Positions 38,199 through 48,123 of a DNA stretch of 63,767 nucleotides are shown in pieces; position 1 is the first letter of the stretch, and the number at the start of each line of letters is the position of its first letter. Under the pieces are notes generated by a model that saw only the letters and a list, made by a program, of their open reading frames with translations, was not told the DNA's origin and ran no database searches. The stretch spans positions 1 to 63,767 of the forward strand of contig JAUXXD010000206.1 in NCBI GenBank assembly GCA_030681265.1. Reading direction: 5' to 3'. The stretch comes from Candidatus Didemnitutus sp. (GTDB lineage: Bacteria; Verrucomicrobiota; Verrucomicrobiia; Opitutales; Opitutaceae). The position numbers were made by a program, and so were the translations under genes.

Positions 38199-40156
38199 GC
38201 ACCGAACTATCTCGGGAAATGCCCGTCGAGGGGACTCGCCATCGCTTACTCATCGGACTGCTGGGCTGGGCCCTCGTGGTCGGCACCGGCACGCGCTTGG
38301 TGCTTTGGATTCAAGCCGGCGAGAACCTGCTGCTATCGAGTCGTCTGGCGCTCGCCTTCGCGTGGGGCGTGGTCGCCGACGCGGCGACGGCGCTCATTCT
38401 GCTCGCCCCGGTCGCCGTGGTGCTGGCGCTGCTGCCGCCTCGATTTTTCCAGCGAACCTGGGCGCGGAGCATAGCACACGCGGGAATCATCGTTTACATC
38501 GCGGCCACGTTGTTTGTCGCCGTTGCCGAGGTTTGTTTCTGGGATGAGTTTGGCGTCCGTTTCAACTTCATCGCCGTCGATTACCTGATCTACACGCAAG
38601 AGGTGCTCGGCAACATCCGCGAGTCGTATCCGATGGGGCTCATCCTTGGTGGCTTGGCCCTGGTCACCGCCGTCATCTATCTGCTCTGGGTGCGAGGCGG
38701 GCGGGTGGATAGATGCCTTGATGCCACTCCCGCCCGTCTCGCCAGATGGCGGGACGGCGCGGCATGGCTGCTCGGCGCGGGAGTGGCCGGAGTGTTCGTC
38801 GCTTGGGCGCCGACTCCCGATTTCCCCAACGCCTATGCCGGCGAATTGGCGAAAAACGGACCGGCCTCTTTTGTGCAGGCTTTCCGGGCCAACGAACTCG
38901 ATTACGACCGCTTTTATCCGATTCAGCCGATTGACGCGGCCTTCGCGCAGGTGCGCGGAGAACTGGGTTTGACCGCCGGGCCTCGCGATCTGTTGCGCAC
39001 GGTTGCCGGACGCCAGCCGGAGCGTCGTTTGAATGTCATCCAAATCACCGTGGAGAGCCTGAGCGCGGAATTTCTCACCCGTTACGGGCAGAAGCGGGGA
39101 CTCACTCCGAATCTCGACGCGCTGGTGTCGCGGTCACTCGTTTTTGATCGTCTCTACGCCACGGGAAATCGCACCGACCGGGGCATGGAAGCGCTGACCC
39201 TGTCCGTGCCGCCCACGCCGGGGCGCTCGCTTATCAAGCGCCCGGACAACGAAAACCTCTTCACCCTCGGGTCGGTGCTCGCGGCGCGGGGTTACGCCAC
39301 CGCGTTTCTGTATGGTGGATATGGATACTTCGATAACATGAACTATTTTTTCGGCCAGAACGGCTATCGCATCATGGACCGCGCCGCCGTGCCGAAAAGC
39401 GAGGTGACATTCGCAAACGCGTGGGGCGCGTGCGACGAGGACTTGTTGCGATGGACCTTGCGCGAAGCGGACCGCGACCACGCGGCCGGAAACCCCTTTT
39501 TTCACTTCGTCATGACCACGTCCAACCATCGGCCCTATACTTATCCGGAAGGTCGCATTGATCTTCCGCCCAAGGTATCGCGCCGGGCCGGCGCGGTGAA
39601 ATACACGGACTACGCCATCGGCGAATTCCTCCGCGCCGCCTCCACGCACCCGTGGTATCGAGATACCGTGTTTGTGATCGTGGCCGACCACTGCGCATCC
39701 AGCGCCGGCAAGACCAGCCTGCCCGTGAATCGCTACCACATTCCGATGCTTATCTTCGCGCCGGGCGGACAAATCGCCCCCGGCGTGGTGGACACGCTGT
39801 GCAGCCAGATCGACTACGCGCCGACCTTGCTGGGCCTGCTCGGCGGCGACTACCAAAGCCGCTTTTTCGGCCGGGATCTTCTTACCCCGGATGCCACCGC
39901 GTATCCACCCCGCGCTTACATTGGAAATTATCAGAACCTGGGATTGTTCGACGGGGAGCGATTGGCGGTGCTTAGCCCGATGATCCAACCCACCACATGG
40001 AACTATGACCCGGCATCGAAGGAACTCACGCCGGCCGCGCCCGACGCACCGTTGATTGCCCGAGCCGAGGCCGGGTATCAGACGGCCAGTTGGCTTTTCA
40101 AAAACAGGAAATATTCGGCTCTGAACGAAACCCCCGGCCAGACGTCCGGTAAATGA
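38195..40156 (+). CDS. LTA-synthase/sulfatase-family membrane protein
   Basis: A 653-residue alkaline-phosphatase-superfamily protein with about five N-terminal helices and a periplasmic sulfatase domain. Metal-site motifs: ITVESLSAEFL, the nucleophile region ATGNRTDRG and VIVADHCASS. Such enzymes transfer phospho-glycerol or phosphoethanolamine to envelope glycans or lipids. A strong GGAGGT (38183-38188) sits 6 bases before TTG 38195, which overlaps the upstream stop as TTGA; so TTG is preferred over ATG 38220. Envelope modification under metal stress is inferred. Confidence 0.85.
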   Translation: MSTELSREMPVEGTRHRLLIGLLGWALVVGTGTRLVLWIQAGENLLLSSRLALAFAWGVVADAATALILLAPVAVVLALLPPRFFQRTWARSIAHAGIIVYIAATLFVAVAEVCFWDEFGVRFNFIAVDYLIYTQEVLGNIRESYPMGLILGGLALVTAVIYLLWVRGGRVDRCLDATPARLARWRDGAAWLLGAGVAGVFVAWAPTPDFPNAYAGELAKNGPASFVQAFRANELDYDRFYPIQPIDAAFAQVRGELGLTAGPRDLLRTVAGRQPERRLNVIQITVESLSAEFLTRYGQKRGLTPNLDALVSRSLVFDRLYATGNRTDRGMEALTLSVPPTPGRSLIKRPDNENLFTLGSVLAARGYATAFLYGGYGYFDNMNYFFGQNGYRIMDRAAVPKSEVTFANAWGACDEDLLRWTLREADRDHAAGNPFFHFVMTTSNHRPYTYPEGRIDLPPKVSRRAGAVKYTDYAIGEFLRAASTHPWYRDTVFVIVADHCASSAGKTSLPVNRYHIPMLIFAPGGQIAPGVVDTLCSQIDYAPTLLGLLGGDYQSRFFGRDLLTPDATAYPPRAYIGNYQNLGLFDGERLAVLSPMIQPTTWNYDPASKELTPAAPDAPLIARAEAGYQTASWLFKNRKYSALNETPGQTSGK

Positions 40157-40192
40157 ATCGCGGCGGGCGCGGAGCACCGATTTATTCCAGCT

Positions 40193-40618
40193 ATGGGCAA
40201 TAATTGGTTCACGTGGGCGCTACTGTCCGCCGTCGCCGCCGCATTGACTGCGGTGCTGACCAAAATCGGCGCGACCGGGGTCAGCGCCAATATGGCGACG
40301 GCGGTCAGAACCCTGGTCGTGCTCGTGTTTGCCTGGAGCTTGGTGTTCGTCGGCGGTGACGCGGCTGAGTTCGCCAAATTATCGCGACGCAATTTAGTTT
40401 TTCTGGCCCTTTCGGGTGTCGCCACGGGGTTGTCTTGGATCGCCTACGTGCGGGCGCTTCAACTCGGCGAAGCCAGCAAGGTCGCCTCCATCGACAAACT
40501 CAGCCTGCTCTTCGTGTTGGTTTTCTCCGTCGTGGTTTTGCGCGAGCCTTTGTCCACCAAAACGCTCATCGGGGCGGGCCTAATCTGCTGCGGCGGGATG
40601 GTGCTCGCCCTCAAGTGA
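40193..40618 (+). CDS. Small EamA-domain transporter (DMT superfamily), second copy
   Basis: A 141-residue five-helix membrane protein, paralogue of 31712-32131: LTKIGATGVSANMATAVRT and GLSWIAYVRALQLGEASKVASIDKLS align almost residue for residue. Substrate is unknown. It follows the sulfatase by 36 bases and probably ends that operon. Confidence 0.85.
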   Translation: MGNNWFTWALLSAVAAALTAVLTKIGATGVSANMATAVRTLVVLVFAWSLVFVGGDAAEFAKLSRRNLVFLALSGVATGLSWIAYVRALQLGEASKVASIDKLSLLFVLVFSVVVLREPLSTKTLIGAGLICCGGMVLALK

Positions 40619-40818
40619 AACGCCTCATTTATTGGGAAGAAATCCAAAGCATGTTGCCGTGCTCACGGTGGCGAGTGCTTAGGCACCCATCATGAGCAAA
40701 CATTGCCGTAGGCATGGCATCTTCTGCTCATGCGTTTTATCCGACCGTTCTACCGCCGAGGTTTTTTGGAACCTGGCGGCTCAACCCGCGCTGACTGTTT
40801 AATCATTACGCCTCACCC

Positions 40819-42821
40819 ATGAACCCCCCATCCGATCACGCGACCGAAATCACCGAGGCCCACGATGGCGACCACGACCATGAACATGACCACGGCGGCG
40901 CTCCCGGCTGGCTGCCTCATTGGATACAAGAACGGTGGACGTTCCTTACGGTTGCCGCCGCCGGTGTATTTCTAAGCATCGGTTTTTTCGGAGAGAAGTT
41001 TTTCGGCCTGCCTCCATCGGTCGCTCTCGTTTTCTACATTCTGGCCTACATCGCGGGCGGCTACGATGTCGCCCGTGAAGCCTTGCCCGACCTCTTCCGT
41101 GGTAAATTCAACACGGATATCCTGATGCTCGCGGCCGCTATCGGCGCGGCGGCGATCAACCAGTGGCCGGAGGGCGCATTTCTGCTGTTCCTGTTCGCGC
41201 TCGGTCATGCCGGTGAACACTACGCGCTGGATCGTGCGCGCAACGCCGTCGGCGAACTCGGCAAACTCATGCCCCGCACCGCCCACGTAAAGCGCGGCGA
41301 CCGCGTCGAGGAGGTTCCCGTGGAAACGCTCGCCGTGGACGACGTGGTCGTCGTCCGCCCCGGCGACCGCGTGCCCGTCGATGGCGTCATCGTCGCAGGC
41401 GAAAGCACCCTCGACCAAAGTGCCGTGACCGGTGAAAGCGTGCCCGTCGCCCGCAAGCCCGACGACGAAGTATTCGCCGGCACCATCAACCAGGAGAACG
41501 GTCTCGACGTGCGCGTCACCCGCGTCGCCGCCGATAACACGATAACACGCTCTCCCGCATCATGAAGCTCGTCGCCGAGGCGCAGGAGCAGCAAAGCCCC
41601 ACGCAACAGCTCACCGAGAAATTCACCCGCTGGTTCGTCCCCGCCGTCCTGCTGCTCACCTTGCTCATGATCTTTATCCCGCCGCTGTTCTTCGGCTGGA
41701 CTTGGAGCGCCAGTTTCTATCGCGGCATGGTTCTGCTGGTCGCCGCCTCGCCGTGCGCACTCGCCATCGGCACACCCGCCGCCGTGCTCGCGGGTATCGC
41801 GCAGGCGGCCCGGCGCGGCGTGCTCATCAAAGGCGGCGTCCACCTCGAAAACCTCGGACGCCTCCGCGTCATCGCCTTCGACAAGACAGGAACCATCACC
41901 AGCGGAAAATTCGCCATCACCCGCATCGTCGCCCTCGACGGCGCGAGCGAGGAAACCGTGCTGCGCTTCGCCGCCTCGGTCGAAGAACAATCCAGCCACC
42001 CGCTCGCCGCCGCCATCGTGCAGACCGCGCGCGACCGCAAAATCGCGTTCCCCGCCGCCGTCGCCGTCGAGAACCTCGCCGGCAAAGGCATCCGCGCCCA
42101 AGTCGAAGGCTCCGAAGTCCTCCTCGGCGCCTTGCGCGCCTTTGCCGACGATCCCGCCGCCGCGAAAGGCGGTTCGCTCGCGCAAACGGTTTCCCAACTC
42201 GAAGGCGACGGACAGACCACCGTCATCGTGCGGCAGGGCGGGAAGTTCATCGGCGTCATCGCCCTGGCCGACGAACCGCGCGAATCCTCCGCCGGCATCA
42301 TGGAGCGGCTAAAAGCCCTTGGCGTGAGCAAGCTCGTCATGCTCACCGGCGACAACGAAGCCGTCGCCAAACGCGTTGCCGCCACCGTCGGTCTCACCGA
42401 CGTGCGCGCCGCGTTGCTCCCCGAAAACAAACTCACCGCCATCCGCGATCTCGAACGCGAGCACGGAGCCATTGCGATGGTTGGCGACGGCGTGAACGAC
42501 GCCCCCGCGCTTGCCGCCGCGACGGTCGGCATCGCGATGGGTGGTGCCGGCACCGCCGTGGCCTTGGAAACCGCCGACGTGGCGCTGATGGGTGACGATC
42601 TCGGCAAGCTCACCTTTGCCGTCGGACTGAGCCGCGCCAGCCGCAGAATCATTTGGCAAAATCTGGCCATCGCGCTGGGTGTTATCGCGCTGCTCATCAT
42701 CGGCACACTCACGGGAAAAGTCGTCCTCAGCGTCGCCGTCTTTTTCCACGAAGGCAGCACGGTGCTGGTAGCCATGAACGCCCTGCGCCTGCTGGCGTGG
42801 CGCGAAAGTGACCGAAACTGA
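40819..42821 (+). pseudogene. P1B-4-type metal ATPase, frameshifted by an 8-bp duplication
   Basis: Two frames overlap: 40819-41565 (N-terminal part) and 41562-42821 (C-terminal part). GATAACAC is doubled (41533-41540 and 41541-41548). Removing one copy restores one 664-residue P-type ATPase. It has a His/Asp-rich N-terminus, the TGES actuator motif, SPC in the transport helix, DKTGT, GDGVNDAP and a C-terminal HEGSTVLVAMNALR. SPC plus HEGS mark the P1B-4 (Co/Fe/Zn) branch. The two parts share ATGA, so coupled translation into two polypeptides is conceivable. Confidence 0.88.
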
Positions 42822-42900
42822 GCATCCTCTGAATCTCCATGCGCTATCGCTCAAAACCAAACGTTCGCGTGCTGCGGTGCCGCCTCCGGTGAAGGGGGAA

Positions 42901-43101
42901 ATGAAGTTCACCCTGTGGCTGGGTGGCATCGGTATGCTCGCCGGTTTGGCCGCCGAGCTGATTTGGGGCGGAACCATGCTTTGGATGACAGGCGGTGGAA
43001 TCGCAGGTGGTTTCGCGGGAGGCGCGTGCGACATCGCCCTTTACCATTATCGCCGCCAACGGCGAACGCGGCTTTTGCAGCGAGTTAAACCGGGCAAGTA
43101 A
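42901..43101 (+). CDS. Small membrane protein downstream of the P1B-4 ATPase
   Basis: A 66-residue protein with two hydrophobic segments (about 4-22 and 25-45) and a basic tail, not recognised. ATG 42901 follows GAAGGGGGAA. An in-frame GTG at 42808 would overlap the ATPase and add 31 residues. Possibly an accessory of the ATPase. Confidence 0.55.
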   Translation: MKFTLWLGGIGMLAGLAAELIWGGTMLWMTGGGIAGGFAGGACDIALYHYRRQRRTRLLQRVKPGK

Positions 43102-43401
43102 TTGCCGCTTTTGCGTTGATCGCACTGCTTGCAGGCCACTCGGGTATAACGGAAACTTATCGGTAATTGGTCGGCCCGCGCGAAGTCTCGGGTCGGTCGG
43201 AGCCGAGCGAGCCGGTAGCCGGAGCGGTGCCGACGAAGGAGGCCCGCGCAGGCGAACGGAGAAGCGAGGCGACGAACGCGCCCGTGTCTTCGCGCGTGTG
43301 TCGCATGGCATCCGCCAAGGGCAAGCGGCTGCATCAAGCGAGGAGCTTGCGACGAGGTTGATGCAGCGGGTTGCGGGCGTCGGCGTGTCTCCGATTTTCG
43401 G
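43102..43401. other. Intergenic stretch holding a dispersed repeat
   Basis: 300 bases between two convergent genes. It contains the second copy of the 61-bp repeat (43178-43238). Open frames crossing it on both strands show no family similarity. No strong terminator was identified. Confidence 0.5.
43178..43238. repeat. 61-bp dispersed repeat, copy 2
   Basis: Same orientation and about 57 of 61 positions identical to 18025-18085. It lies downstream of the sigma factor gene. Confidence 0.7.
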
Positions 43402-44004
43402 TCAAATCTGCCCGAGCAGTGCCTTGCAGGTCGTGCGTAACAATTCGCGGGCGCGGTAGAGTCGGGTTTCCACCGCTTTGACGGAACAGCCCATGACTTG
43501 GCTGGCTTCGGCGTAGCTGAGATCCTCCAACTCAACACAGAGAACCGCTTGACGGAGATTTTCGGGGAGCGCGTTGACCGCGGTTTTCACGTCTCGGGCG
43601 AGGTTGGCCTGTTCCGCCGCGTCGGACGCAGAACGCGCGGTTGGATCGGCCAAATCGAAGCCACCCGGTTGAGCTTCGTCCATCGCCTCGATGCTGTCTT
43701 CGCGGCGGCGGAAACGCCACCGCAGGCGGTTGCGGCCAAGGTTGCCCGCGAGAGTGAGCAACCACGGTTTGAAGGCGGCTCCCGCGCGGTAGCGGTCGCG
43801 TTTTTGGTAGAGGCGGACGAAGGCTTCCTGCGCCACGTCCTCCACGTCGGAGGAGGGCACGCCGAGGCGGAGCAGGAACGCTTTCACGCCCAATTCCCAA
43901 CGGTGCATCAATGTGGCGAGCGCATGGTCGTCGCCCGCTTGCAGCGCGGCCATGAGCGACTCGTCGGACACCTCGTCGGAATCATTTTCCGGCTGGGGTG
44001 TCAT
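43402..44004 (-). CDS. ECF sigma factor of the second CnrYXH-like operon
   Basis: A 200-residue ECF sigma factor. Region 2: DVEDVAQEAFVRLYQKRDRYRAGAAF and FKPWLLTLAGNLGRNRLRW. Region 4: LPENLRQAVLCVELEDLSYAEASQVM and AVETRLYRARELL. It is clearly paralogous to the 12398-12955 factor (ATLMHRWELGVKAFL with NTLMRRWEVPLRSFL). ATG 44004 overlaps the sensor gene by 23 bases. It is likely to read the GAGGGTTT/GGGGTA promoters around the copper block, including its own. Confidence 0.92.
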   Translation of the reverse strand: MTPQPENDSDEVSDESLMAALQAGDDHALATLMHRWELGVKAFLLRLGVPSSDVEDVAQEAFVRLYQKRDRYRAGAAFKPWLLTLAGNLGRNRLRWRFRRREDSIEAMDEAQPGGFDLADPTARSASDAAEQANLARDVKTAVNALPENLRQAVLCVELEDLSYAEASQVMGCSVKAVETRLYRARELLRTTCKALLGQI

Positions 44005-44482
44005 GCGAAGGGGTTGGGTGCAGGTCGAGCGAGGCGGGGCCGGCGTGGTCAAACATCACCACGCGCGGCAGCACGATGGAGAGGTAGCGGCGGCCTTCCT
44101 CGCCGCCGATGAGCGCGGCGACTTCCTTGATGTGCGCTTCGGTGCTGGCTTTGCAGTTCGCGTCCACAGCTTTGACCTTTGCGGCGGCGGCTTCGATCTC
44201 GGAGGGAGAAGCCCCGGTCGTCTGGAGGCGTTTCAGTTCCGTGCGGGACTCGGCGATGGCGATGCAGTGTTCGGCGCAAACCGATTCATAGGCTTCGTGC
44301 AGCGCCTCCACTTTGGCGAGTCGCTCGCCGGAGAGTTTGAACTCGTGGCGCACCCACATGAGCGAGTCGTGGTTCTGCCCGGCCGATACCGACATGGTAT
44401 GGTGGAAGCAGAGGTAGGACGCGCCCCCGGCCAGAATGGCGAGAGCGATGATCGCACCAGCGGTGATCCAGCGGTAGTTCAT
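43982..44482 (-). CDS. CnrX-like periplasmic metal sensor, second copy
   Basis: A 166-residue protein with an N-terminal anchor (residues 5-25) and a helical periplasmic domain. Shared with the 11976 paralogue: WVRHEFKLS, then YESVCAEHCIAI (VC-x-EHC), a Cys in VDANCKAST and AHIKEVAALIGGEEGRRYL. The conserved Cys, Cys, Cys and His set is the likely metal or redox site. By analogy with CnrX it would release the sigma factor through the membrane anti-sigma protein upstream. Confidence 0.72.
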   Translation of the reverse strand: MNYRWITAGAIIALAILAGGASYLCFHHTMSVSAGQNHDSLMWVRHEFKLSGERLAKVEALHEAYESVCAEHCIAIAESRTELKRLQTTGASPSEIEAAAAKVKAVDANCKASTEAHIKEVAALIGGEEGRRYLSIVLPRVVMFDHAGPASLDLHPTPSHDTPAGK

Positions 44483-44484
44483 GG

Positions 44485-44802
44485 CTAGCGGGGCGTGTTT
44501 ACCTGCTGGTGGGGGTCGATGCTGACGACGTAGCGCTGGATGAGTTGCTCGCGTTCGCGATTGGCTTGGGAGGCGGCGAGCAGGCCGCCGCCGGTGCCGG
44601 CGAATACGACACTGGCCGCAGCGCAGTAGGACACGCGGGCGACGTTTAATCTCAGCCAGCCGCTCCAGGTGGCGGGCATGCGACGGGCGGCCTCGATCCG
44701 AGCCCACACCGCCGCCCGGAATCCGGGGTCGGCTTGGGGCGCCACCGTCCAACTGCTTCGGAGCAGCTGGCGGAGTGGTTCATCGTGGGGATGCGTTTTC
44801 AT
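44485..44802 (-). CDS. CnrY-like anti-sigma factor, second copy
   Basis: A 105-residue protein: N-terminal cytoplasmic part with PGFRAAVWARIEAARR, one helix (about residues 58-76) and a short periplasmic tail ending VSIDPHQQVN. It is a paralogue of the 11686-11979 protein and the first gene of the operon. An ECF-like promoter lies 18 bases before its ATG. Confidence 0.65.
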   Translation of the reverse strand: MKTHPHDEPLRQLLRSSWTVAPQADPGFRAAVWARIEAARRMPATWSGWLRLNVARVSYCAAASVVFAGTGGGLLAASQANREREQLIQRYVVSIDPHQQVNTPR

Positions 44803-44820
44803 GGTGGTTTCTCCCAATAA

Positions 44821-44846
44821 TACACCGCAGGCGGGCCCAACCCCTC
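44821..44846 (-). promoter_or_regulatory. ECF-like promoter of the second CnrYXH-like operon
   Basis: Minus strand GAGGGGTT (44846-44839), 12 bases, GGTGTA (44826-44821). It matches the motif at 48124, 52204 and 59702, suggesting the sigma factor controls its own operon. Confidence 0.5.
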
Positions 44847-44994
44847 GCGGTTTGGAGCCGAGTTAAGAAAATAGTGTTATCTCATTTGTTTAAAACGGCT
44901 ACGGAAAACGCTTTTTCATTCTTCCGGGGCCGATCACGGGTTGCCAGGGTGATGCTTGGCGCTAACCTGACGGTCTTTCGTAACCAGTAAACGT

Positions 44995-45534
44995 ATGGAA
45001 AACGCCCGCTCGCTGGATTCGCTACTCGCCCAACGCCCGCGCTTCCGGGCTTTTCTTATTTCGCGGTTGGGCAGCGAAGCCGATGCCGACGATGTCCTGC
45101 AAAACAGCCTGCTGAAGGCCATGCGTTCGGCAGGGAATGTGAACGATGAACAGAAATTGACCGCGTGGTTTTATCGGCTGCTGCAAAACGCGCTGGTCGA
45201 TCACGTGCGCAGTCGTTCGGCCAACGCCCGGCGGGATGACGCGTGGATGACGGATGCGGCTCCTCGCGATGAGGAGGCGGAAAAAACGGCGTGCGCATGT
45301 GTCGCGGGGTTATTGACCGAACTGAAGCCTCGTGACGCCGAATTGCTGCGCCGCGTCGAGTTGCACGACGAGGCGGTGGCGGAGGTGGCGCGTTCGTTGG
45401 GCCTGACAGCCGGGGCCGCCAGCGTGGCGTTGCATCGTGCGCGGGCAGTGTTGAGGAAGCGGCTGGAGGATTTTTGCGGCGACTGCGCGAAGGGCGCGTG
45501 CTTGGATTGCGATTGCGCCGACGCGCAAAGTTGA
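44995..45534 (+). CDS. CorE-like cysteine-rich ECF sigma factor
   Basis: A 179-residue ECF sigma factor with region 2 (DADDVLQNSLLKAM) and region 4 (LKPRDAELLRRVELHDEAVAEVARSLGL). A CxC pair (C100, C102) lies in the linker and a Cys-rich tail (C161, C164, C169, C172, C174) at the C-terminus. This is the layout of CorE of Myxococcus xanthus, which needs no anti-sigma factor because copper binds these cysteines directly. It converges on copA with 10 bases between stops. It is divergent from the CnrYXH-like operon. Confidence 0.85.
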   Translation: MENARSLDSLLAQRPRFRAFLISRLGSEADADDVLQNSLLKAMRSAGNVNDEQKLTAWFYRLLQNALVDHVRSRSANARRDDAWMTDAAPRDEEAEKTACACVAGLLTELKPRDAELLRRVELHDEAVAEVARSLGLTAGAASVALHRARAVLRKRLEDFCGDCAKGACLDCDCADAQS

Positions 45535-45544
45535 GGCGGGTTCG

Positions 45545-47956
45545 TCAGAGTTTCGTCCGGCGCAGGCGGAGGGCGTTGGTGATGACGGACACACTGCTGA
45601 GCGCCATTGCCGCGCCTGCGAACATCGGGTTCATCAACCAACCGGTGATCGGGTAGAGAATACCCGCCGCCAAGGGCACGCCGGCTGCGTTATAGATGAA
45701 GGCGAAGAATAGATTCTGCCGGATGTTTTTCATCACGGCGCGGCTGAGCACGAGCGCGCTCACGATGCCGCGCAGATCACCTTTCACGAGGGTGATGCCG
45801 GCGCTTTCGATGGCGACATCGGTGCCCGTGCCCATCGCGATGCCGACATCGGCGGCGGCGAGCGCGGGTGCGTCGTTGATGCCGTCGCCGGCCATCGCGA
45901 CCACGGCCCCGGAGCGGCGGAGTTCCTCGATGATGCGGTGCTTGTCTTCGGGGGCGAGTTGGGCGCGCACGTCGTCGATGCCGAGTTTTTTGCCCACGGC
46001 ATTGGCGGTGGTGGGATGGTCGCCTGTGAGCATGACGAGTTTCAGGCCCAGCGCGTGGAGCTGGCGAATCGCTTCGGGCGTGGTGGCCTTGATGGCATCG
46101 GTGAGAGCGAGCAGGCCCGCCGCTTTCTGGTCGAACGCGACCCAGATGACCGTGCCGCCTTCGGAGAGCAGGCGTTCGGCTTGGGCGTCGAAGTCGGCGG
46201 GGATGGCGACACCTTCTTTTTGCAACCAAGCGCGTTTGCCCACGCGCACGAACTGGCCGTCGATGCGCCCGGTCACGCCCGCACCCGTCACTGAGGCGAA
46301 GTCCTCGACGCGGGGGAGCGTGAGCTTGCGTGCTTCGGATGCCTTGACGACGGCGTGGGCGAGCGGATGTTCACTGCCCGCTTCGAGGGCGGCAGTCCAC
46401 GCGAGCAGGCGTTCTTCGCCTACGCTGGCGTCGGCGTGCAGGCCGGAAAGTTCGGGGCGGCCCTGCGTGAGGGTGCCGGTCTTATCGGTGACGAGGTGAG
46501 TGATTTTTTCGGCGCGTTGCAGAGCGGCGGCGTCGCGGATGAGCACGCCGTGCTGCGCCCCACGGCCTACGCCAACCATGATCGACATCGGCGTCGCGAG
46601 GCCGAGTGCGCACGGGCAGGCGATGATGAGCACGGCCACGGCGTTGGCTATGGCGTAAGCGAGCCGGGGTTCCGGCCCCCAGAACATCCACGCGGCAAAG
46701 GTGAGCACCGCGATGGCGATGACACCTGGCACGAAGTAGGACGATACGCGGTCGGCCAGGGCTTGGATGGGGGCGCGGCTGCGCTGGGCCTGCGCGACGA
46801 GTTGCACGATCTGGGCGAGCAAGGTGTCGGAGCCGACTTTTTCGGCACGCATGACGAAGCCGCCAGTCTGATTGAACGTGGCGCCGATCACGCGGTCGCC
46901 GGGGGCTTTTTCCACCGGCAAGGGTTCGCCGGTGAGCATGGATTCATCGACGTTGCTGCGGCCTTCGGTGAGCACGCCGTCGAGCGGGACTTTTTCGCCC
47001 GGTCGCACGCGCAGCAAGTCGCCGACCTGGATTTGATCCAAGGGCACATCTTCGTCCCGCCCATCGACGATGCGGCGGGCGGTCTTGGGGGCGAGTCCCA
47101 GCAGCGCCTTCACCGCCTGGCCGGTGCGACGGCGGGCGCGCTCCTGGAGGTATTCGCCCAAAATCGCGAGGACGGTGATGATGGCCGCCGCCTCGAAATA
47201 AAGGCCCGTCGCGCCGCCGTGCCGCATCTCATGCGGGAAGAGATTCGGCGCGAGCAGGGCCACCACGCTGAACACGTAGGCGGCACCGATGCCGAGTCCG
47301 AGGAGCGTATACATGTTGGCGCTGCGGTGACGGAGCGAGTTCCACGCCCTGCGCCAGATGAAGTCGCCCGCCCAGAAAATCACCGGGGTGGAGAGGATGA
47401 ACTCGCCCCAACGTAGCCACACCGCCGCGTCGCCTTCGAGCGAGAGACCCGCCATGCCGGCCATCGCGGAGATGAGCACGGGCAGCGCGAGTGCGCCGCC
47501 GATCCAGAGCTTGCGCGAGAGTTTGCGAAGTTCGGCGTCATCGTCTTCAGCGTCGTCGCCGCCGGTCTGGATAGGCTCCAGAGGCATTCCGCATTTCGGA
47601 CAATCGCCGGGATGATCCTGACGCACCTCCGGGTGCATCGGGCAGGTGTAGATCGTTTTGCTTCCGCCGACGAAGGTGGGGTTTCGCTCCAGTGCCATGC
47701 CGCACTTGGGGCAGTCGCCCGGTTTGTCGGATTCGACGCCGGCACACATCGGGCAAAAGTATTTGGCGGAGGCCGAGGGCTTCACGTCGGCGTCGTGGTG
47801 ATGCTCGTGGCCCTTGGCGTGGTCTTTGCCGTGGCAGCAGTCGCGACCGCTGGCTTTCGCCGGTTTGTGTGCGGCGTGGTCGCACTTACCTTCGGGGTGG
47901 TGGGCGTGCGAGTCGTGGTTATCGTTTCCTTTGGGAGAGTGCGAATGTGGGTTCAT
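45545..47956 (-). CDS. copA: Copper-exporting P1B-type ATPase with two N-terminal metal-binding modules
   Basis: An 803-residue P-type ATPase. The N-terminus is His-rich (residues 4-54), then two heavy-metal-binding modules (YFCPMCAG...GDCPKCGM at 66-87 and YTCPMHPE...GDCPKCGM at 103-124). Eight helices, the TGEP actuator loop, CPC at 447-449, DKTGT, HP in SEHPLAHAV and GDGINDAP follow. CPC marks Cu(I)/Ag(I) export from the cytoplasm. ATG 47956 starts the His-rich segment. A possible ECF-type promoter lies at 47987-48011. Confidence 0.95.
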   Translation of the reverse strand: MNPHSHSPKGNDNHDSHAHHPEGKCDHAAHKPAKASGRDCCHGKDHAKGHEHHHDADVKPSASAKYFCPMCAGVESDKPGDCPKCGMALERNPTFVGGSKTIYTCPMHPEVRQDHPGDCPKCGMPLEPIQTGGDDAEDDDAELRKLSRKLWIGGALALPVLISAMAGMAGLSLEGDAAVWLRWGEFILSTPVIFWAGDFIWRRAWNSLRHRSANMYTLLGLGIGAAYVFSVVALLAPNLFPHEMRHGGATGLYFEAAAIITVLAILGEYLQERARRRTGQAVKALLGLAPKTARRIVDGRDEDVPLDQIQVGDLLRVRPGEKVPLDGVLTEGRSNVDESMLTGEPLPVEKAPGDRVIGATFNQTGGFVMRAEKVGSDTLLAQIVQLVAQAQRSRAPIQALADRVSSYFVPGVIAIAVLTFAAWMFWGPEPRLAYAIANAVAVLIIACPCALGLATPMSIMVGVGRGAQHGVLIRDAAALQRAEKITHLVTDKTGTLTQGRPELSGLHADASVGEERLLAWTAALEAGSEHPLAHAVVKASEARKLTLPRVEDFASVTGAGVTGRIDGQFVRVGKRAWLQKEGVAIPADFDAQAERLLSEGGTVIWVAFDQKAAGLLALTDAIKATTPEAIRQLHALGLKLVMLTGDHPTTANAVGKKLGIDDVRAQLAPEDKHRIIEELRRSGAVVAMAGDGINDAPALAAADVGIAMGTGTDVAIESAGITLVKGDLRGIVSALVLSRAVMKNIRQNLFFAFIYNAAGVPLAAGILYPITGWLMNPMFAGAAMALSSVSVITNALRLRRTKL

Positions 47957-47986
47957 ACAATAGAGACGGAGGCGTTTACCTGACCT

Positions 47987-48011
47987 TACACCGCAATCGC
48001 GGATTTCCCGC
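47987..48011 (-). promoter_or_regulatory. Candidate ECF-type promoter of copA
   Basis: Minus strand GCGGGAAA (48011-48004), 11 bases, GGTGTA-AGG (47992 down). The -10 equals that before the CnrYXH-like operon; the -35 differs at three positions, so another sigma such as the CorE-like factor could use it. Confidence 0.3.
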
Positions 48012-48123
48012 GTCCGACGTGACATCTTATTATATGATAGAAGCTAAGCGAACAGAGATTCGATGGGGTGAACGCCCGCCCTGATCTCCGTTTTCGCCGT
48101 CATGCGAAAAAACAAAAAACGCT

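Noticed and set aside
40760-40790. Hairpin CCGCC...GGCGG with GGTT/AACC inner stem before the P1B-4 ATPase
   Set aside because: Imperfect with bulges and no T-run or known regulator motif; not separable from chance in GC-rich DNA.
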